Origin: JAJFVC01 sp039698075
GTDB lineage: Bacteria > Planctomycetota > Planctomycetia > Pirellulales > Thermoguttaceae
Reading direction: 5' to 3'
DNA length: 44,438 bases
Assembly: GCA_039698075.1 (NCBI GenBank)
Contig: JBDKTJ010000011.1
Span: 1-44,438, forward strand
Part shown: in pieces, positions 1-7,950 of the stretch
How positions within the stretch are numbered: the stretch's first letter is position 1
Layout of the letters: each line of letters begins with the position of its first letter
The notes under the pieces: model-generated
The model's input: the letters and a program-made list of their open reading frames with translations, nothing else
Database searches by the model: none
Told to the model about the DNA's origin: nothing
Translations under genes and position numbers: made by a program

Positions 1-141
1 GACAACGTGTCGGCGTTCAACAATTACCTGGCGAAGCTGACGATGCCGATCGAACGGCTCCTAGGCGTCGGCTCGCTCGGCGCCTCCGCCACCCGAGGCT
101 TCCAAACCTTGGGCCGAAATTACAACAGAACTCGATACTAG
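1..141 (+). CDS. C-terminal fragment of an unidentified protein
   Basis: Frame 1 is open from the window edge to a TAG at 139-141 and encodes 46 residues, starting DNVSAFNNYLAKLTMPIE and ending RNYNRTRY. The start lies outside the window. The tail is basic and rich in Asn, Gly and Arg, with no domain I recognise. It is followed by a compact inverted repeat at 166-201, which fits a real gene end. Function unknown; it could be the tail of a conserved hypothetical protein. Confidence 0.5.
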   Translation, partial: DNVSAFNNYLAKLTMPIERLLGVGSLGASATRGFQTLGRNYNRTRY

Positions 142-465
142 TGCGTGTCGCACGAACGTGTAGGCGGGCGCCATGGCCATGCTTGTGTGGGCATGGCGCC
201 CAACACGCCACCGCGAGAGTGAAACCGCACGAAGAACGTCGCAAGTCGCCGGCAACTCGATCGAGGGGGGGCTTCCAAAAATACCGTCTTTTGTGTTGCC
301 GAAATGGCCCAACAGGCGTAAAATCACTGAAGGAGACGAGCGAAGAAGTCCTCGCTTGCGTTCAAGGATCCATCTTAAGAAAACCAGCCTGTCCCTCCGC
401 GGCAGGAACGTATCGGGGTACAGAAAGATTTTCGAGTCGGCTTCTGAAAATTAAGGGTGTTCGCC
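142..465. other. 324-bp intergenic stretch with hairpins
   Basis: I see no convincing gene between the TAG at 141 and the next start. Short frames on both strands are low-complexity and lack ribosome sites. It contains a small hairpin at 141-153 (GTGCG/CGCAC) and a larger nested inverted repeat at 166-201. Below 456, AAGG at 453-456 is the ribosome site of the following gene. No clear promoter was found. Confidence 0.5.
166..201. terminator. Nested inverted repeat, terminator-like
   Basis: GGGCGCCATG at 166-175 is exactly complementary to CATGGCGCCC at 192-201. Inside it, GCCATGC at 176-182 can instead pair with GCATGGC at 191-197, so two alternative stems compete. It lies 25 bp after the stop codon at 141. 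There is no T-run, so an intrinsic terminator is not certain; it may be a 3'-end stabiliser. Confidence 0.35.
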
Positions 466-1275
466 ATGTACATCGCCGTCGCCGTCGGAACATTTTTGTT
501 GGGCGGATGGGTGCTCGATTCACCGCCTGAAACCGAGGACTCCTCGGCCGCGCCGCAAACCCAGCAGCAGCCGCAGCAGTCTCCAGCGCCCATGCCGATC
601 TTGCCGCGCGATCAGAGTCGCGGAATGTCAGCCGGCCAGCGCGGTCGCATGGCGAACGATGCCATGACGCGCATGCCACAACAACAGCAGCAACAGAACC
701 TCATGCCTTCGGCTCCAACGGAGTCGGCCGGTCCGGATGCTGGGATGAACCAGCCAACGGCCCCCACGAGCGGTTTTATCAACCCCATGCCGGGCCAGCG
801 CGCCCCGACGGCACCGACCGAACGTCGCAGCAACATGTCGGACTCCGGCGGTTACCGCCCCAGCTCGTACAGCAGCCTTGGTTCCCGCGCCCCTTCCCAA
901 TCCATGCCAAGCGGCACGGCGTCCTTTATGACTCCGCCGGCCACCGCGGTGCCTCAAGCGACCGCGACTCAGGAAAAAGCATTTTCCGGCTATCGTCCGA
1001 CCTCCGGCATCAGTCCTTACATGAATCTGTTCCGCCGGGACAGTGGAGGAACGGTCGACAATTACACGACGCTGGTCCGGCCCGAGTCCGATCAGCGATT
1101 TTTGAACCAGCGATTCGGCAACGACATTCGCGGCCTGCAGAATAGCACTCGCACCCAAGGCATCAATCTGCAAAACCTGAATCAGCAAAACCGGACGTTG
1201 CAGGGAGTCGGCACTCCGCAATACTATATGAATTACGGAAACTACTATCCGAGCTCCGGACAGCAAGGACAGTAA
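466..1275 (+). CDS. Membrane-anchored Q/P/S-rich low-complexity protein
   Basis: This predicted 269-residue protein starts with a short hydrophobic segment (MYIAVAVGTFLLGGWVLD), probably a signal anchor, directly followed by a disordered region rich in Pro, Gln, Ser, Ala and Met, with Q-runs at about residues 26-36 and 73-78. The C-terminal third is rich in Asn, Gln, Gly and Tyr and ends PSSGQQGQ. I chose ATG 466 because AAGG at 453-456 sits 9 bases before it; a GTG at 457 is also in frame. No enzyme domain is visible. It is probably an envelope-facing unstructured protein of unknown role. The next gene is convergent and ends 9 bp away. Confidence 0.7.
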   Translation: MYIAVAVGTFLLGGWVLDSPPETEDSSAAPQTQQQPQQSPAPMPILPRDQSRGMSAGQRGRMANDAMTRMPQQQQQQNLMPSAPTESAGPDAGMNQPTAPTSGFINPMPGQRAPTAPTERRSNMSDSGGYRPSSYSSLGSRAPSQSMPSGTASFMTPPATAVPQATATQEKAFSGYRPTSGISPYMNLFRRDSGGTVDNYTTLVRPESDQRFLNQRFGNDIRGLQNSTRTQGINLQNLNQQNRTLQGVGTPQYYMNYGNYYPSSGQQGQ

Positions 1276-1284
1276 CTCTCCGTC

Positions 1285-1731
1285 TCACTGCGGCAGGATC
1301 ACGTCCGAAAGCATGTACTTCCGCAGCGATTTGACCACGTTCTCGAACTGTTGCCGATCGACCGGCTTGGTCAAATAGCTCTCCACGAACAGGTGTTCGG
1401 CCTGAAGAATCTGCTGATGCGTCCGCGAACTGGTCAGCACAACGACCGGCACGTGGGCCAACCGCTCGTTCCCCCGCACCTCCACAAGCACTTCGCGGCC
1501 GCTCTTTTTCGGCAGATTGATATCCAACAGAATGAGGTCGGGCTGCGGGGCACGACGGTATTTTCCCTCGCGCAGCAGAAACTCCATCGCCTCTTCGCCG
1601 TCGCGAACCAGGCTGATCCGACATGGAACCTCGCCCTGTCGCAAAGCGTCGATCGTCAATCCGGCGTCCTCCAGGTCGTCTTCGACCAAGAGAATCTCCA
1701 TCGACCGGCCTATCGTCTCACGCAAAACCAT
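1285..1731 (-). CDS. Single-domain response regulator (Rcp1/CheY-like)
   Basis: A 148-residue stand-alone receiver domain. The acidic cluster EDD is at residues 17-19, the predicted phospho-acceptor is Asp70 in LLLDINLP, the switch Thr/Ser is in VVLTSS, and the conserved Lys is in LTKPVD. The insertion after strand 2 (EFLLREGKYRRAPQPD) is typical of Rcp1-type regulators, which usually partner phytochrome-like or hybrid kinases. There is no output domain, so it should act by protein contact. GAGG about 7 bases upstream supports the start at 1731; Met11 (1701) is a fallback. No kinase is adjacent; the only one in the window is at 32040. It lies downstream of lipA and the DUF167 gene on the same strand, but has its own candidate promoter. 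Confidence 0.9.
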   Translation of the reverse strand: MVLRETIGRSMEILLVEDDLEDAGLTIDALRQGEVPCRISLVRDGEEAMEFLLREGKYRRAPQPDLILLDINLPKKSGREVLVEVRGNERLAHVPVVVLTSSRTHQQILQAEHLFVESYLTKPVDRQQFENVVKSLRKYMLSDVILPQ

Positions 1732-1765
1732 GCTCGTTCCTCAAACATGAGGGTCGTGTGCATTA

Positions 1766-1774
1766 ATTCTAGCA
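1766..1774 (-). promoter_or_regulatory. Extended -10 promoter for the response regulator
   Basis: On the minus strand this reads TGCTAGAAT, a TGN-extended -10 element, about 35 bases upstream of the start codon at 1731. No good -35 lies 16-18 bp upstream, as is common for extended -10 promoters. The same nine bases occur before the sigma-54 activator at 19736-19744. Confidence 0.45.
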
Positions 1775-1875
1775 TATCGAACACAGACCCCATGTTTCTC
1801 CGCTTCGCGCCCCCCCTGGCCGGCGGTGAACGCTGCCGTCGTTCGGAGGCAAAAATCGCCAAGAAATGCCGCGTC

Positions 1876-2178
1876 TCACCCGGCCCCGACCGCCTCCGCC
1901 AATCGAGCGGCCAACTCGTCGCGACTCAAACCGCGCACCAAAAACCGCTTCTGACGCGACGTCTCGCCCGCCACCAACTCAATCTGCGATTTCTTCAGCC
2001 GCAAGGTCTTGCACAACAACTCCAACACGGCCCGCGTGGCCTTGCCTTTCTCGGGCGACTGCGTCACACACACCTTCAACGCACCGTCCTGCTCGCCGCG
2101 CAACTGATTGCGTCGGGCGCCGGGCAAGGCCCGAACCGGAAAAATTATGCCGTCCGGATGCAGTTCCAATTCAACCAT
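1876..2178 (-). CDS. DUF167 / YggU family protein
   Basis: A 100-residue cytoplasmic protein of the DUF167 (YggU) family. The diagnostic segments are FPVRALPGARRNQL, LKVCVTQSPEKGKATRAV and IELVAGETSRQKRFLV, matching the family pattern of a basic N-terminal strand, a PxxGKAN/T-like motif and a GxxSRxK motif. Family structures are known but the biochemical role is not. Start at 2178 is chosen because the domain begins there; it overlaps the last 8 nt of lipA, suggesting translational coupling. Upstream in-frame codons would extend into lipA. Confidence 0.88.
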   Translation of the reverse strand: MVELELHPDGIIFPVRALPGARRNQLRGEQDGALKVCVTQSPEKGKATRAVLELLCKTLRLKKSQIELVAGETSRQKRFLVRGLSRDELAARLAEAVGAG

Positions 2179-3064
2179 GGCAGCCCGCCATCTCTCCCGC
2201 ATGATAGCTCGATCGCACGAACGGACCCGCCGCCACTCGCTCGAATCCGATCCGCCGAGCCAACTCGCCCAAGTGGTCAAACTCCTCCGGCGCCACAAAA
2301 CGCACCACCGGCGTCTGCGCCAACGACGGCCGCAAGTACTGTCCCAGCGTCAGCCACCGGCAGCCCGCCTCGCACAACTCGGACAGCGTGTCGAGCAACT
2401 CGTCGACGGTTTCGCCCAGCCCGAGCATCAACCCGGTTTTCAACGGCAAATCCGCGCGACGGCTGCGAATGTGCCGGAACATTTCCAGCGTCCAACGATA
2501 GTTCACCCTGGCGTTGCGGACCGACGCAAAAAGCCTCGGCACCGTCTCGGTGTTGTGATTGTAAACGTCCGGACCCGCGTCCAACAACCGATCGACCGAC
2601 GCCCGACGGCCGCCAAAATCCGACGGCAGCACCTCGACGGTCGCCCCGGTCGCCTCGCGCACGGCTCGAATCGTCCGCGCAAAATGCTCCGCCCCGCCGT
2701 CGACCAAATCGTCGCGCGTCACGCAGGTCAATACGACGTGCCGAAGCCCCAACTCTCGGGCCGCCTCAGCCACGCGACGCGGTTCGTCCGGATCGACCGC
2801 CGCGGGAACGCCGTGGGCGACGCCGCAAAACCGGCACCCGCGCGTGCAAACATCGCCCAAAATCAGGAACGTCGCCGTCTTCTGCGAATAACATTCCATC
2901 CGATTCGGACACTTTGCATGATCGCAAACCGTCTGCAACCGCCATCGATCGATCAGCCGCGCGGTAAAATGATTCGCATTGCCCTTCGGTACGTTGCGCT
3001 TCAGCCAACGGGGAAGAGAAATCGGAGACTGGGAATCGGAAGCGGGGGACGGGAGAGTCGACAT
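2171..3064 (-). CDS. lipA: Lipoyl synthase
   Basis: A radical-SAM enzyme that inserts two sulfurs into protein-bound octanoyl groups to form lipoyl cofactor. Both iron-sulfur sites are visible: the auxiliary cluster motif CDHAKCPNRMEC and the radical-SAM motif CTRGCRFC. The C-terminal VRSSYHAGE contains the conserved Ser that ligates the auxiliary cluster. With the start at 3064 (GGA five bases upstream) the protein is 297 residues, normal for LipA; an in-frame extension to 3136 seems unnecessary. The first ~20 residues are a Ser/Pro-rich stretch encoded by C/T-rich repeat-like DNA. No lipB is nearby. It is divergent from smpB and overlaps the DUF167 gene. Confidence 0.96.
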   Translation of the reverse strand: MSTLPSPASDSQSPISLPRWLKRNVPKGNANHFTARLIDRWRLQTVCDHAKCPNRMECYSQKTATFLILGDVCTRGCRFCGVAHGVPAAVDPDEPRRVAEAARELGLRHVVLTCVTRDDLVDGGAEHFARTIRAVREATGATVEVLPSDFGGRRASVDRLLDAGPDVYNHNTETVPRLFASVRNARVNYRWTLEMFRHIRSRRADLPLKTGLMLGLGETVDELLDTLSELCEAGCRWLTLGQYLRPSLAQTPVVRFVAPEEFDHLGELARRIGFERVAAGPFVRSSYHAGEMAGCHG

Positions 3065-3136
3065 TTTTCCATGGACCACCGCGGGAACCGACCGTTCCCA
3101 AAATGTGCGTTGCCGGGCCATCTCGCTTTTGTCCAA

Positions 3137-3155
3137 GACAGGTCGGCCGCCTGTC
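3137..3155. repeat. Hyphenated palindrome between lipA and smpB
   Basis: GACAGG at 3137-3142 and CCTGTC at 3150-3155 are perfect inverted arms around a CGGCCG-containing centre. It sits in the divergent intergenic region, so it could be an operator or an RNA hairpin in the smpB leader. No regulator can be named. Confidence 0.3.
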
Positions 3156-3228
3156 CTGCAAGAAACATCATCCTACGCCAAAAGAGGGATTGCGGCAACC
3201 ACCCACGACAAGGGAAATTGGAGAGGTT

Positions 3229-3720
3229 ATGAGCAAGCCCAGCAAGAAAAAGGCGGCCGCTTCGACCGGCCCCAACGACAAGATCATCACGCAGAACCGC
3301 AAGGCCCGGCACAACTACCTGGTGCTCGACACGCTGGAGTGCGGCATCATGTTGGTCGGCAGCGAGGTGAAAAGCCTGCGCGAGGGTCGAGTCTCGTTGG
3401 AAGAGGCCTACGCCCGGCTCAAAGGCAACGAGGTCTGGCTGATCGGTTGCGACATCGCCGAGTACGTCGAGGCGAATCGGTTCAACCACCCGCCGCGCCG
3501 TCCGCGAAAACTGCTGCTCCATCGCGGCGAGATCAAGCGGTTCGCCCATCGGGCCTACGAAAAAGGGCTGACGTTGGTGCCGTTGGAGATGCACTTCCAA
3601 CGCGGGCTGGCCAAAGTCGTCTTGGGCATCTGCCGCGGCAAACAGAGTCACGACAAACGCGATGCCATGAAAAAAGCCCAAGCCCAGCGCGACATCATGC
3701 GACAAATGATGCGAAGGTAA
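3229..3720 (+). CDS. smpB: SsrA-binding protein SmpB
   Basis: The tmRNA-binding partner needed for trans-translation rescue of stalled ribosomes. It has 163 residues, typical of the family. Signature regions are present: QNRKARHNYLVLDTLECGIMLVGSEVKSLR near the N-terminus, the EVWLIGCDIAEY strand, and the C-terminal lysine-rich tail ending in DIMRQMMRR, which enters the mRNA channel. GGAGAGG at 3220-3226 fixes ATG 3229. No tmRNA gene was recognised in this window. Confidence 0.97.
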   Translation: MSKPSKKKAAASTGPNDKIITQNRKARHNYLVLDTLECGIMLVGSEVKSLREGRVSLEEAYARLKGNEVWLIGCDIAEYVEANRFNHPPRRPRKLLLHRGEIKRFAHRAYEKGLTLVPLEMHFQRGLAKVVLGICRGKQSHDKRDAMKKAQAQRDIMRQMMRR

Positions 3721-3785
3721 TCGGCTCGCCCCCCCTTTCCGTCCAGCCCCAGTCCCTCTTATCTCTCCCCTCTCCCCTATGTCTG

Positions 3786-3794
3786 TGGTATAAT
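3786..3794 (+). promoter_or_regulatory. Consensus extended -10 promoter
   Basis: TGGTATAAT: a perfect TATAAT (3789-3794) preceded by the extended-minus-10 TGN. It lies 22 bases before ATG 3816, with AGGA at 3803-3806 in between, so the leader would be about 15 nt. No -35 is evident in the C/T-rich upstream sequence. It should drive the ABC ATPase/permease/DUF3299 genes. Confidence 0.6.
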
Positions 3795-3815
3795 AGAGTT
3801 TTAGGATTCCGCCCT

Positions 3816-4514
3816 ATGTTGTACCTCAAGGACATCAAGAAAACGTTCGTCCAGCCGGACGGCAGCCCGTTGCCGGTGCTCGATGTTCCCGAGTTCCGGG
3901 TTGCGGCGGGCGAACAGATCGGCATGGTCGGCCGCAGCGGATGCGGCAAGACGACGCTCTTGCACGTCATCGCCGGCATCAGCCGCCCCGACTCCGGCAA
4001 GGTGCGGATCGACGATTGGGACATCACGCTGATGCCCGAGGCCGAACGCGATCGGTTCCGCGCCGAACGGATCGGCTACGTCTTTCAAACGTTCAATCTG
4101 CTTGCCGCGTTCACGGCGCTGGAGAACGTGCTGCTGTCGATGCGTTTCGCCCGAGGTCGGCCCGACAAAAATCGCGCTCGACACCTGTTGAACCGCGTCG
4201 GACTGAGCCACCGCATGACGCATCGCCCCGAACAGCTCTCCGTCGGCGAACAGCAACGCGTCGCGGTCGCCCGGGCCCTGGCCAACAAACCGCAATTGCT
4301 GCTGGCCGACGAACCGACCGCCAACGTCGACGCCGGCCACCAGCAACAGATTCTCGACCTGATCCGCGACACCTGCCACGAAGAAAACGTCGCGCTGATT
4401 ATCGTGACGCACTCCAACGAAGTCGCGTCGCAGTTCGCCCGGGTCGATCGCCTGGAAGAGATCAACCTGGTGACCCCCGGCGTGATCGCGCCGGCGGAAG
4501 ACGCCAAAGGATGA
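3816..4514 (+). CDS. ABC transporter ATPase, LolD/MacB type
   Basis: A 232-residue ATPase with all ABC motifs: Walker A GRSGCGKTT, Q-loop in YVFQTFN, signature LSVGEQQRVAVA, Walker B LLLADEPT and the switch His in VTHSN. The signature and the FtsX-like permease encoded next to it place it in the LolD/MacB/FtsE group, which powers mechanotransmission or lipoprotein or substrate extrusion rather than classical import. The order ATPase, permease, DUF3299 protein matches the Zrg zinc-uptake loci of Vibrio as I remember them, so I infer a metal-linked role. Start ATG 3816 has AGGA 9 bases upstream and a strong extended -10. Confidence 0.9.
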   Translation: MLYLKDIKKTFVQPDGSPLPVLDVPEFRVAAGEQIGMVGRSGCGKTTLLHVIAGISRPDSGKVRIDDWDITLMPEAERDRFRAERIGYVFQTFNLLAAFTALENVLLSMRFARGRPDKNRARHLLNRVGLSHRMTHRPEQLSVGEQQRVAVARALANKPQLLLADEPTANVDAGHQQQILDLIRDTCHEENVALIIVTHSNEVASQFARVDRLEEINLVTPGVIAPAEDAKG

Positions 4515-4550
4515 AATTTTTTACCCGCCCCTAGCCCCCAGTCCCTAGTT

Positions 4551-5834
4551 ATGAGTCTCTGGAAAGTCGCCTGGCGAAGCATCCGACAACGCTCCTTGGT
4601 CTCGACGCTCACGGTGCTGTCGATGGCCTTGGGCGTGGCGCTGGTGGTCGGCGTCTTGGTTGTCTACGGCGTCGTTTATCAGTCGTTCCATCGCGGCGGC
4701 GAAGGCTACGATCTGATCATCGGCGCCAAAGGAGGCCGCGAGCAACTCGTGCTGAACACGGTCTTCTACCTGAGCCAGCCGATCGGCAACATCCCCTACA
4801 GTTTCTACGAAGAGCTGACCGAAGGCAAATACGCCGCCGACGTCGAAACGGCCGTCCCGGTTTGCATGGGCCACACCTACTCGGGCTTTCGCGTGATCGG
4901 CACCGTGCCCGAGATGTTCTCCGAATTGAAATATCGCGGCGATCGGTCGTATGAGTTCACCGCGGGCCGAAACTTCAAGGCCGACCAACCGTTCGAGGCG
5001 GTCGTCGGTGCAACGGCCGCCGCCAGGGCCTCGCTGAAGATCGGCGACACGTTCCAAGCCGTCCACGGCGGCAGCGAGGGCGGGCAAGTCCATAAAGAAA
5101 CCTTCACGGTCGTCGGCGTCTTGGCGCCCACCAGCACGCCGGTCGATCGCGCACTGTTCGTCAACATGCAAGGGTTTTATGACATCCATGCCGCGGAAGA
5201 CGAATCCACCGAGCCTGAAAAAGCGGAAAAAGGACACGAAAAACACCAAGAACATGCCCACCACGACCACGATCGCGACAAACAAATCACCGCCGTGCTG
5301 GTCTGCGTCCGCGAAAATCCGCCCGGTCGAGCCGACGTCGTCGCCAAGCGAATCAACGACGGTCGCGTCGCTCAGGCCGTCGTCCCGGCCCGCGTCATCG
5401 CCGACCTGTTTGAAGGCGTCGTCGGCAAGCTGCAATGGATCCTGCTCGGCATGGCCGTGTTGACGGTCGTCGAGGCGGGCATCGGCATCATGGTCAGCAT
5501 CTACAACTCGATGAGCGACCGCCGGCACGAAATCGCCATTATGCGGGCCCTCGGCGCCAGTCGCTGGACCGTCATGGTCATTATTCTCATGGAGTCCATC
5601 TTGTTGTCGCTCCTGGGCGGGGCGCTCGGGCTGTTGGTCGGTCACGGCGTCACTTGGCTTTGTTCGCCGAAAATCGCCGAATGGACCGGCGTGGTCGTCG
5701 GACTGCTCCAATTCCAGTGGATCGAGTTGGTGCTGGTGCCGGGCCTGGTCGTGTTGGCGTCCGCCGTCGGATTCCTGCCGGCCATGTCCGCCTATCGAAC
5801 CGACGTGGCAAAATCGTTGATCACAACACCCTAG
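4551..5834 (+). CDS. FtsX/MacB-like ABC permease with His-rich loop
   Basis: A 427-residue permease of the FtsX/MacB fold: one N-terminal membrane helix (about residues 20-43), a large extracytoplasmic domain, and three C-terminal helices (about 290-320, 340-362, 385-410). The segment LIIGAKGGREQLVLNTVFYL after helix 1 is characteristic of permeases encoded beside DUF3299 proteins. In the extracytoplasmic domain, about residues 229-243, lies HEKHQEHAHHDHDRD, six histidines in 15 residues, a probable metal-binding loop. No separate periplasmic binding protein is nearby, so the loop may serve that role. The start is 36 bp after the ATPase stop and has no clear ribosome site. Confidence 0.88.
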   Translation: MSLWKVAWRSIRQRSLVSTLTVLSMALGVALVVGVLVVYGVVYQSFHRGGEGYDLIIGAKGGREQLVLNTVFYLSQPIGNIPYSFYEELTEGKYAADVETAVPVCMGHTYSGFRVIGTVPEMFSELKYRGDRSYEFTAGRNFKADQPFEAVVGATAAARASLKIGDTFQAVHGGSEGGQVHKETFTVVGVLAPTSTPVDRALFVNMQGFYDIHAAEDESTEPEKAEKGHEKHQEHAHHDHDRDKQITAVLVCVRENPPGRADVVAKRINDGRVAQAVVPARVIADLFEGVVGKLQWILLGMAVLTVVEAGIGIMVSIYNSMSDRRHEIAIMRALGASRWTVMVIILMESILLSLLGGALGLLVGHGVTWLCSPKIAEWTGVVVGLLQFQWIELVLVPGLVVLASAVGFLPAMSAYRTDVAKSLITTP

Positions 5835-5885
5835 AGGAACAAAAAGCGGTAAACCGCAATCCCGACATCCCAGAACGTTAAAATC

Positions 5886-6548
5886 ATGCCGACCTACCAA
5901 GAAACCAACCTCGACAGCGCCGCGACGCCTTATCGCGCCATGTGTCCCTGGGCGGTCATGAGCGTGGTGGTCGGCGCGCTGTCCCTGCCGATCCTGGTTT
6001 TTTGGTTCTCTTGGATTTGGATCGTCGTGCCGATGGCCGGCGCGTGGTTCGGTTGGCGCGCCCTGCAAAAGATCCGTCAATCGCCCGACGTCTGGACCGG
6101 TCGACGGCTGGCGCAAATCGGCATCTGGCTGTCGTTGGGTTTTTGGATCCTCGGCTACGGCTGGCTGCTGTTCAACAAAGCGCGCGACGTTCCCTATGGC
6201 TACGAGTTGGTCGCCTACGAAAAGCTCCAGCCCGACCCCAACGCCCAGGCCGAGCCCATCCCCGAATCGGCCCAAGCGCTCCAGGAAAAAAAGATCTACT
6301 TGAAGGGTTTCATGCGGCCCGGCCGACGCCAAACCGGCATCAAGGAGTTCGTGCTGGTGCCCGTGAACGGCGAATGCCCGTTCTGCATCCCGAATCCAAA
6401 ACCGACGGAGATGATCCGCGTCCTGTTGCAGGGCGATCTGGAAACGACGTTCACGACCCGCCAAATAGGCGTCGGCGGACGGTTTCAGATCGATCCGACC
6501 GATCCCAGTCGGATTCCCTACAGCATCGAGGCCGATTACCTCCGTTGA
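5886..6548 (+). CDS. Membrane protein with C-terminal DUF3299 domain
   Basis: A 220-residue protein. The first ~100 residues hold two or three hydrophobic helices resembling the DUF4190 pattern (AVMSVVVGALSLPILVFWF; IGIWLSLGFWILGYGWLLF). The C-terminal half matches DUF3299 proteins: KKIYLKGFMRPG, then VLVPVNGECPFCIP with a Cys pair (CPFC), then IRVLLQGDLETTF and GGRFQID. DUF3299 members are usually small lipoproteins or periplasmic proteins beside this permease family (ZrgD-like); here the domain is tethered by added membrane helices. Likely the third component of the same metal-related system. The CPFC pair could bind metal or form a disulfide. Start ATG 5886 lacks a good ribosome site. Confidence 0.78.
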   Translation: MPTYQETNLDSAATPYRAMCPWAVMSVVVGALSLPILVFWFSWIWIVVPMAGAWFGWRALQKIRQSPDVWTGRRLAQIGIWLSLGFWILGYGWLLFNKARDVPYGYELVAYEKLQPDPNAQAEPIPESAQALQEKKIYLKGFMRPGRRQTGIKEFVLVPVNGECPFCIPNPKPTEMIRVLLQGDLETTFTTRQIGVGGRFQIDPTDPSRIPYSIEADYLR

Positions 6549-6699
6549 CGTCCCCCCCTCCTGCCGCCTTTGCTGCCTTTCGGTTAAACTGATGGACGAT
6601 CGAAAAAAGGGATTTCACCGGGCCGTTGCCAGAGAAGCCGGTTTTCCCCGCAACACGGTCCGACGGCCGTTGCCTTTCCAATCCGAACAGCGATAAACC

Positions 6700-7440
6700 A
6701 TGGCCAACTATGTGGTTCGTTACGGAGCGATGCGTTTCCTCGGCGTCGTCTCGTCCGCCGGCGGACGGGAATATCGCCGCGGGGCCAAGGTGATCGCACG
6801 AACCGATCGCGGCTTGGAGGTCGGCGAGGTGCTTTGCGAGGCCACGCCCGAAACGGCCAGTTGGCTGAAGGACCCGGCTTCCGGCCAAATCCTTCGCGAG
6901 ATGACCGCCGACGACCGCCACGAGTTGGCCCGGATGCAACAGCAAACCCAGCAGGAAATCGAAACCTGCAAGCAGCACATCAAGCGGCTCGATCTGAAAA
7001 TGCAACTGGTCACCGCCGAGCACGTCTTTGGCGGCGAGCGGATCGTGATCTACTATCTGGCCGAAAACCGCGTCGATTTCCGCGAATTGGTCCGCGTGCT
7101 GGCCGGCGAGTTCCAAACCCGCATCGAGATGCGTCAGATTGGCGTGCGCGACGAGGCGAAGCTGCTGGCCGACTACGGCGACTGCGGCTGCCCGGTCTGC
7201 TGCAACACCCATCTGGTCCAAATGCCGCCGGTCTCGATGCGCATGGCGAAGTTGCAAAAGGCCACGCTCGACCCGACGAAAATTTCCGGCCGCTGCGGTC
7301 GGTTGAAGTGTTGCCTTCGTTACGAATTCGAAACCTACGAGCAACTGCAAAAAGCCGCTCGCCAAAGCGCCCCTCCGGCGCCCGAGCCGCCCGCCGCCCC
7401 GGAAGACGCCCCACCGTCCGATGCTCCCACTGGAACCTGA
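6700..7440 (+). CDS. ricT: PSP1 domain protein, RicT/YaaT type
   Basis: A 246-residue cytoplasmic protein with a PSP1 domain. It begins YVVRYGAMRFLGVVSS and contains the family core (LVTAEHVFGGERIVIYYLAENRVDFREL) and seven clustered Cys: C162, C164, C167, C168 (DCGCPVCC) and C199, C204, C205 (GRCGRLKCC). In Bacillus, RicT forms an Fe-S complex with RicA and RicF that acts on RNase Y and development; no RicA or RicF is seen here. The C-terminal 30 residues are Pro/Ala-rich and probably disordered. The symbol reflects family membership, not proven function. Confidence 0.88.
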   Translation: MANYVVRYGAMRFLGVVSSAGGREYRRGAKVIARTDRGLEVGEVLCEATPETASWLKDPASGQILREMTADDRHELARMQQQTQQEIETCKQHIKRLDLKMQLVTAEHVFGGERIVIYYLAENRVDFRELVRVLAGEFQTRIEMRQIGVRDEAKLLADYGDCGCPVCCNTHLVQMPPVSMRMAKLQKATLDPTKISGRCGRLKCCLRYEFETYEQLQKAARQSAPPAPEPPAAPEDAPPSDAPTGT

Positions 7441-7470
7441 AATAGCATTTTTCCCACTACTGCCGTGCCG

Positions 7471-7911
7471 ATGCTCGACCCCGCTCATCCGATCGCCAAA
7501 CTGCTCCAAGAGGATCGCCGTTATCCGCTGGACGCCTACGTGTTTTTGTTCGAGGCGCTGCAATACGCCCAGAACGTGCTGCACTTAGGCCAGCCCGGCC
7601 CGACCGAACCCGAGGCCGAAGCCGACCCGCCCGACGAATCCTCGCCCGAACACCACGTGACCGGCCAGGAGCTGTGCGAGGCCATCCGCCAGTTCGCCCT
7701 CGAACAATACGGCTACATGGCCCAAACGGTGTTGAACAACTGGGGCATTCGTCGCACGGGCGATTTCGGCGAGATCGTCTACAATCTGATTCGCATCGGT
7801 CAGATGCGAAAAACGCCCGCCGACAGCCGCGACGATTTCGACGACGTCTACGACTTCGACGTCGCGCTGAAACAAGGGTTCAAAATCACCGCGCCGGATG
7901 CGGCCGAGTAA
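7471..7911 (+). CDS. Small conserved planctomycete/verrucomicrobial protein (Minf_1886-like)
   Basis: A 146-residue soluble protein. Its motifs (YPLDAYVFLFEAL, HVTGQELCEAIRQFALEQYG, NNWGIRRTGDFGEIVYNLI) match a family I know as restricted to Planctomycetes and Verrucomicrobia; no function is established. A short acidic linker of Glu, Asp and Pro lies around residues 45-60. It follows the PSP1 gene by 30 bp and is probably co-transcribed. ATG 7471 was preferred; GTG 7465 is two codons upstream. Confidence 0.82.
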   Translation: MLDPAHPIAKLLQEDRRYPLDAYVFLFEALQYAQNVLHLGQPGPTEPEAEADPPDESSPEHHVTGQELCEAIRQFALEQYGYMAQTVLNNWGIRRTGDFGEIVYNLIRIGQMRKTPADSRDDFDDVYDFDVALKQGFKITAPDAAE

Positions 7912-7912
7912 C

Positions 7913-7950
7913 AGCAGCTCGTCCGAGTCTCCCTCGCTACTTGAGCTGCT
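7913..7950. terminator. Inverted repeat between convergent genes
   Basis: AGCAGCTC at 7913-7920 pairs exactly with GAGCTGCT at 7943-7950, starting two bases after the stop of the upstream gene and extending into the last codons of the convergent phosphatase gene. It could end transcription from either side, but it has no T-run and a 22-nt loop. Confidence 0.25.

Noticed and set aside
2979..3815. Upstream extension of the ABC ATPase frame through smpB
   Set aside because: It overlaps smpB in another frame; the extended -10 and ribosome site place the ATPase start at 3816.
4545..6464. A 639-codon minus-strand frame over the permease and DUF3299 genes
   Set aside because: Antisense to recognisable membrane proteins and rich in Asp/Gly/His/Arg typical of a shadow frame.
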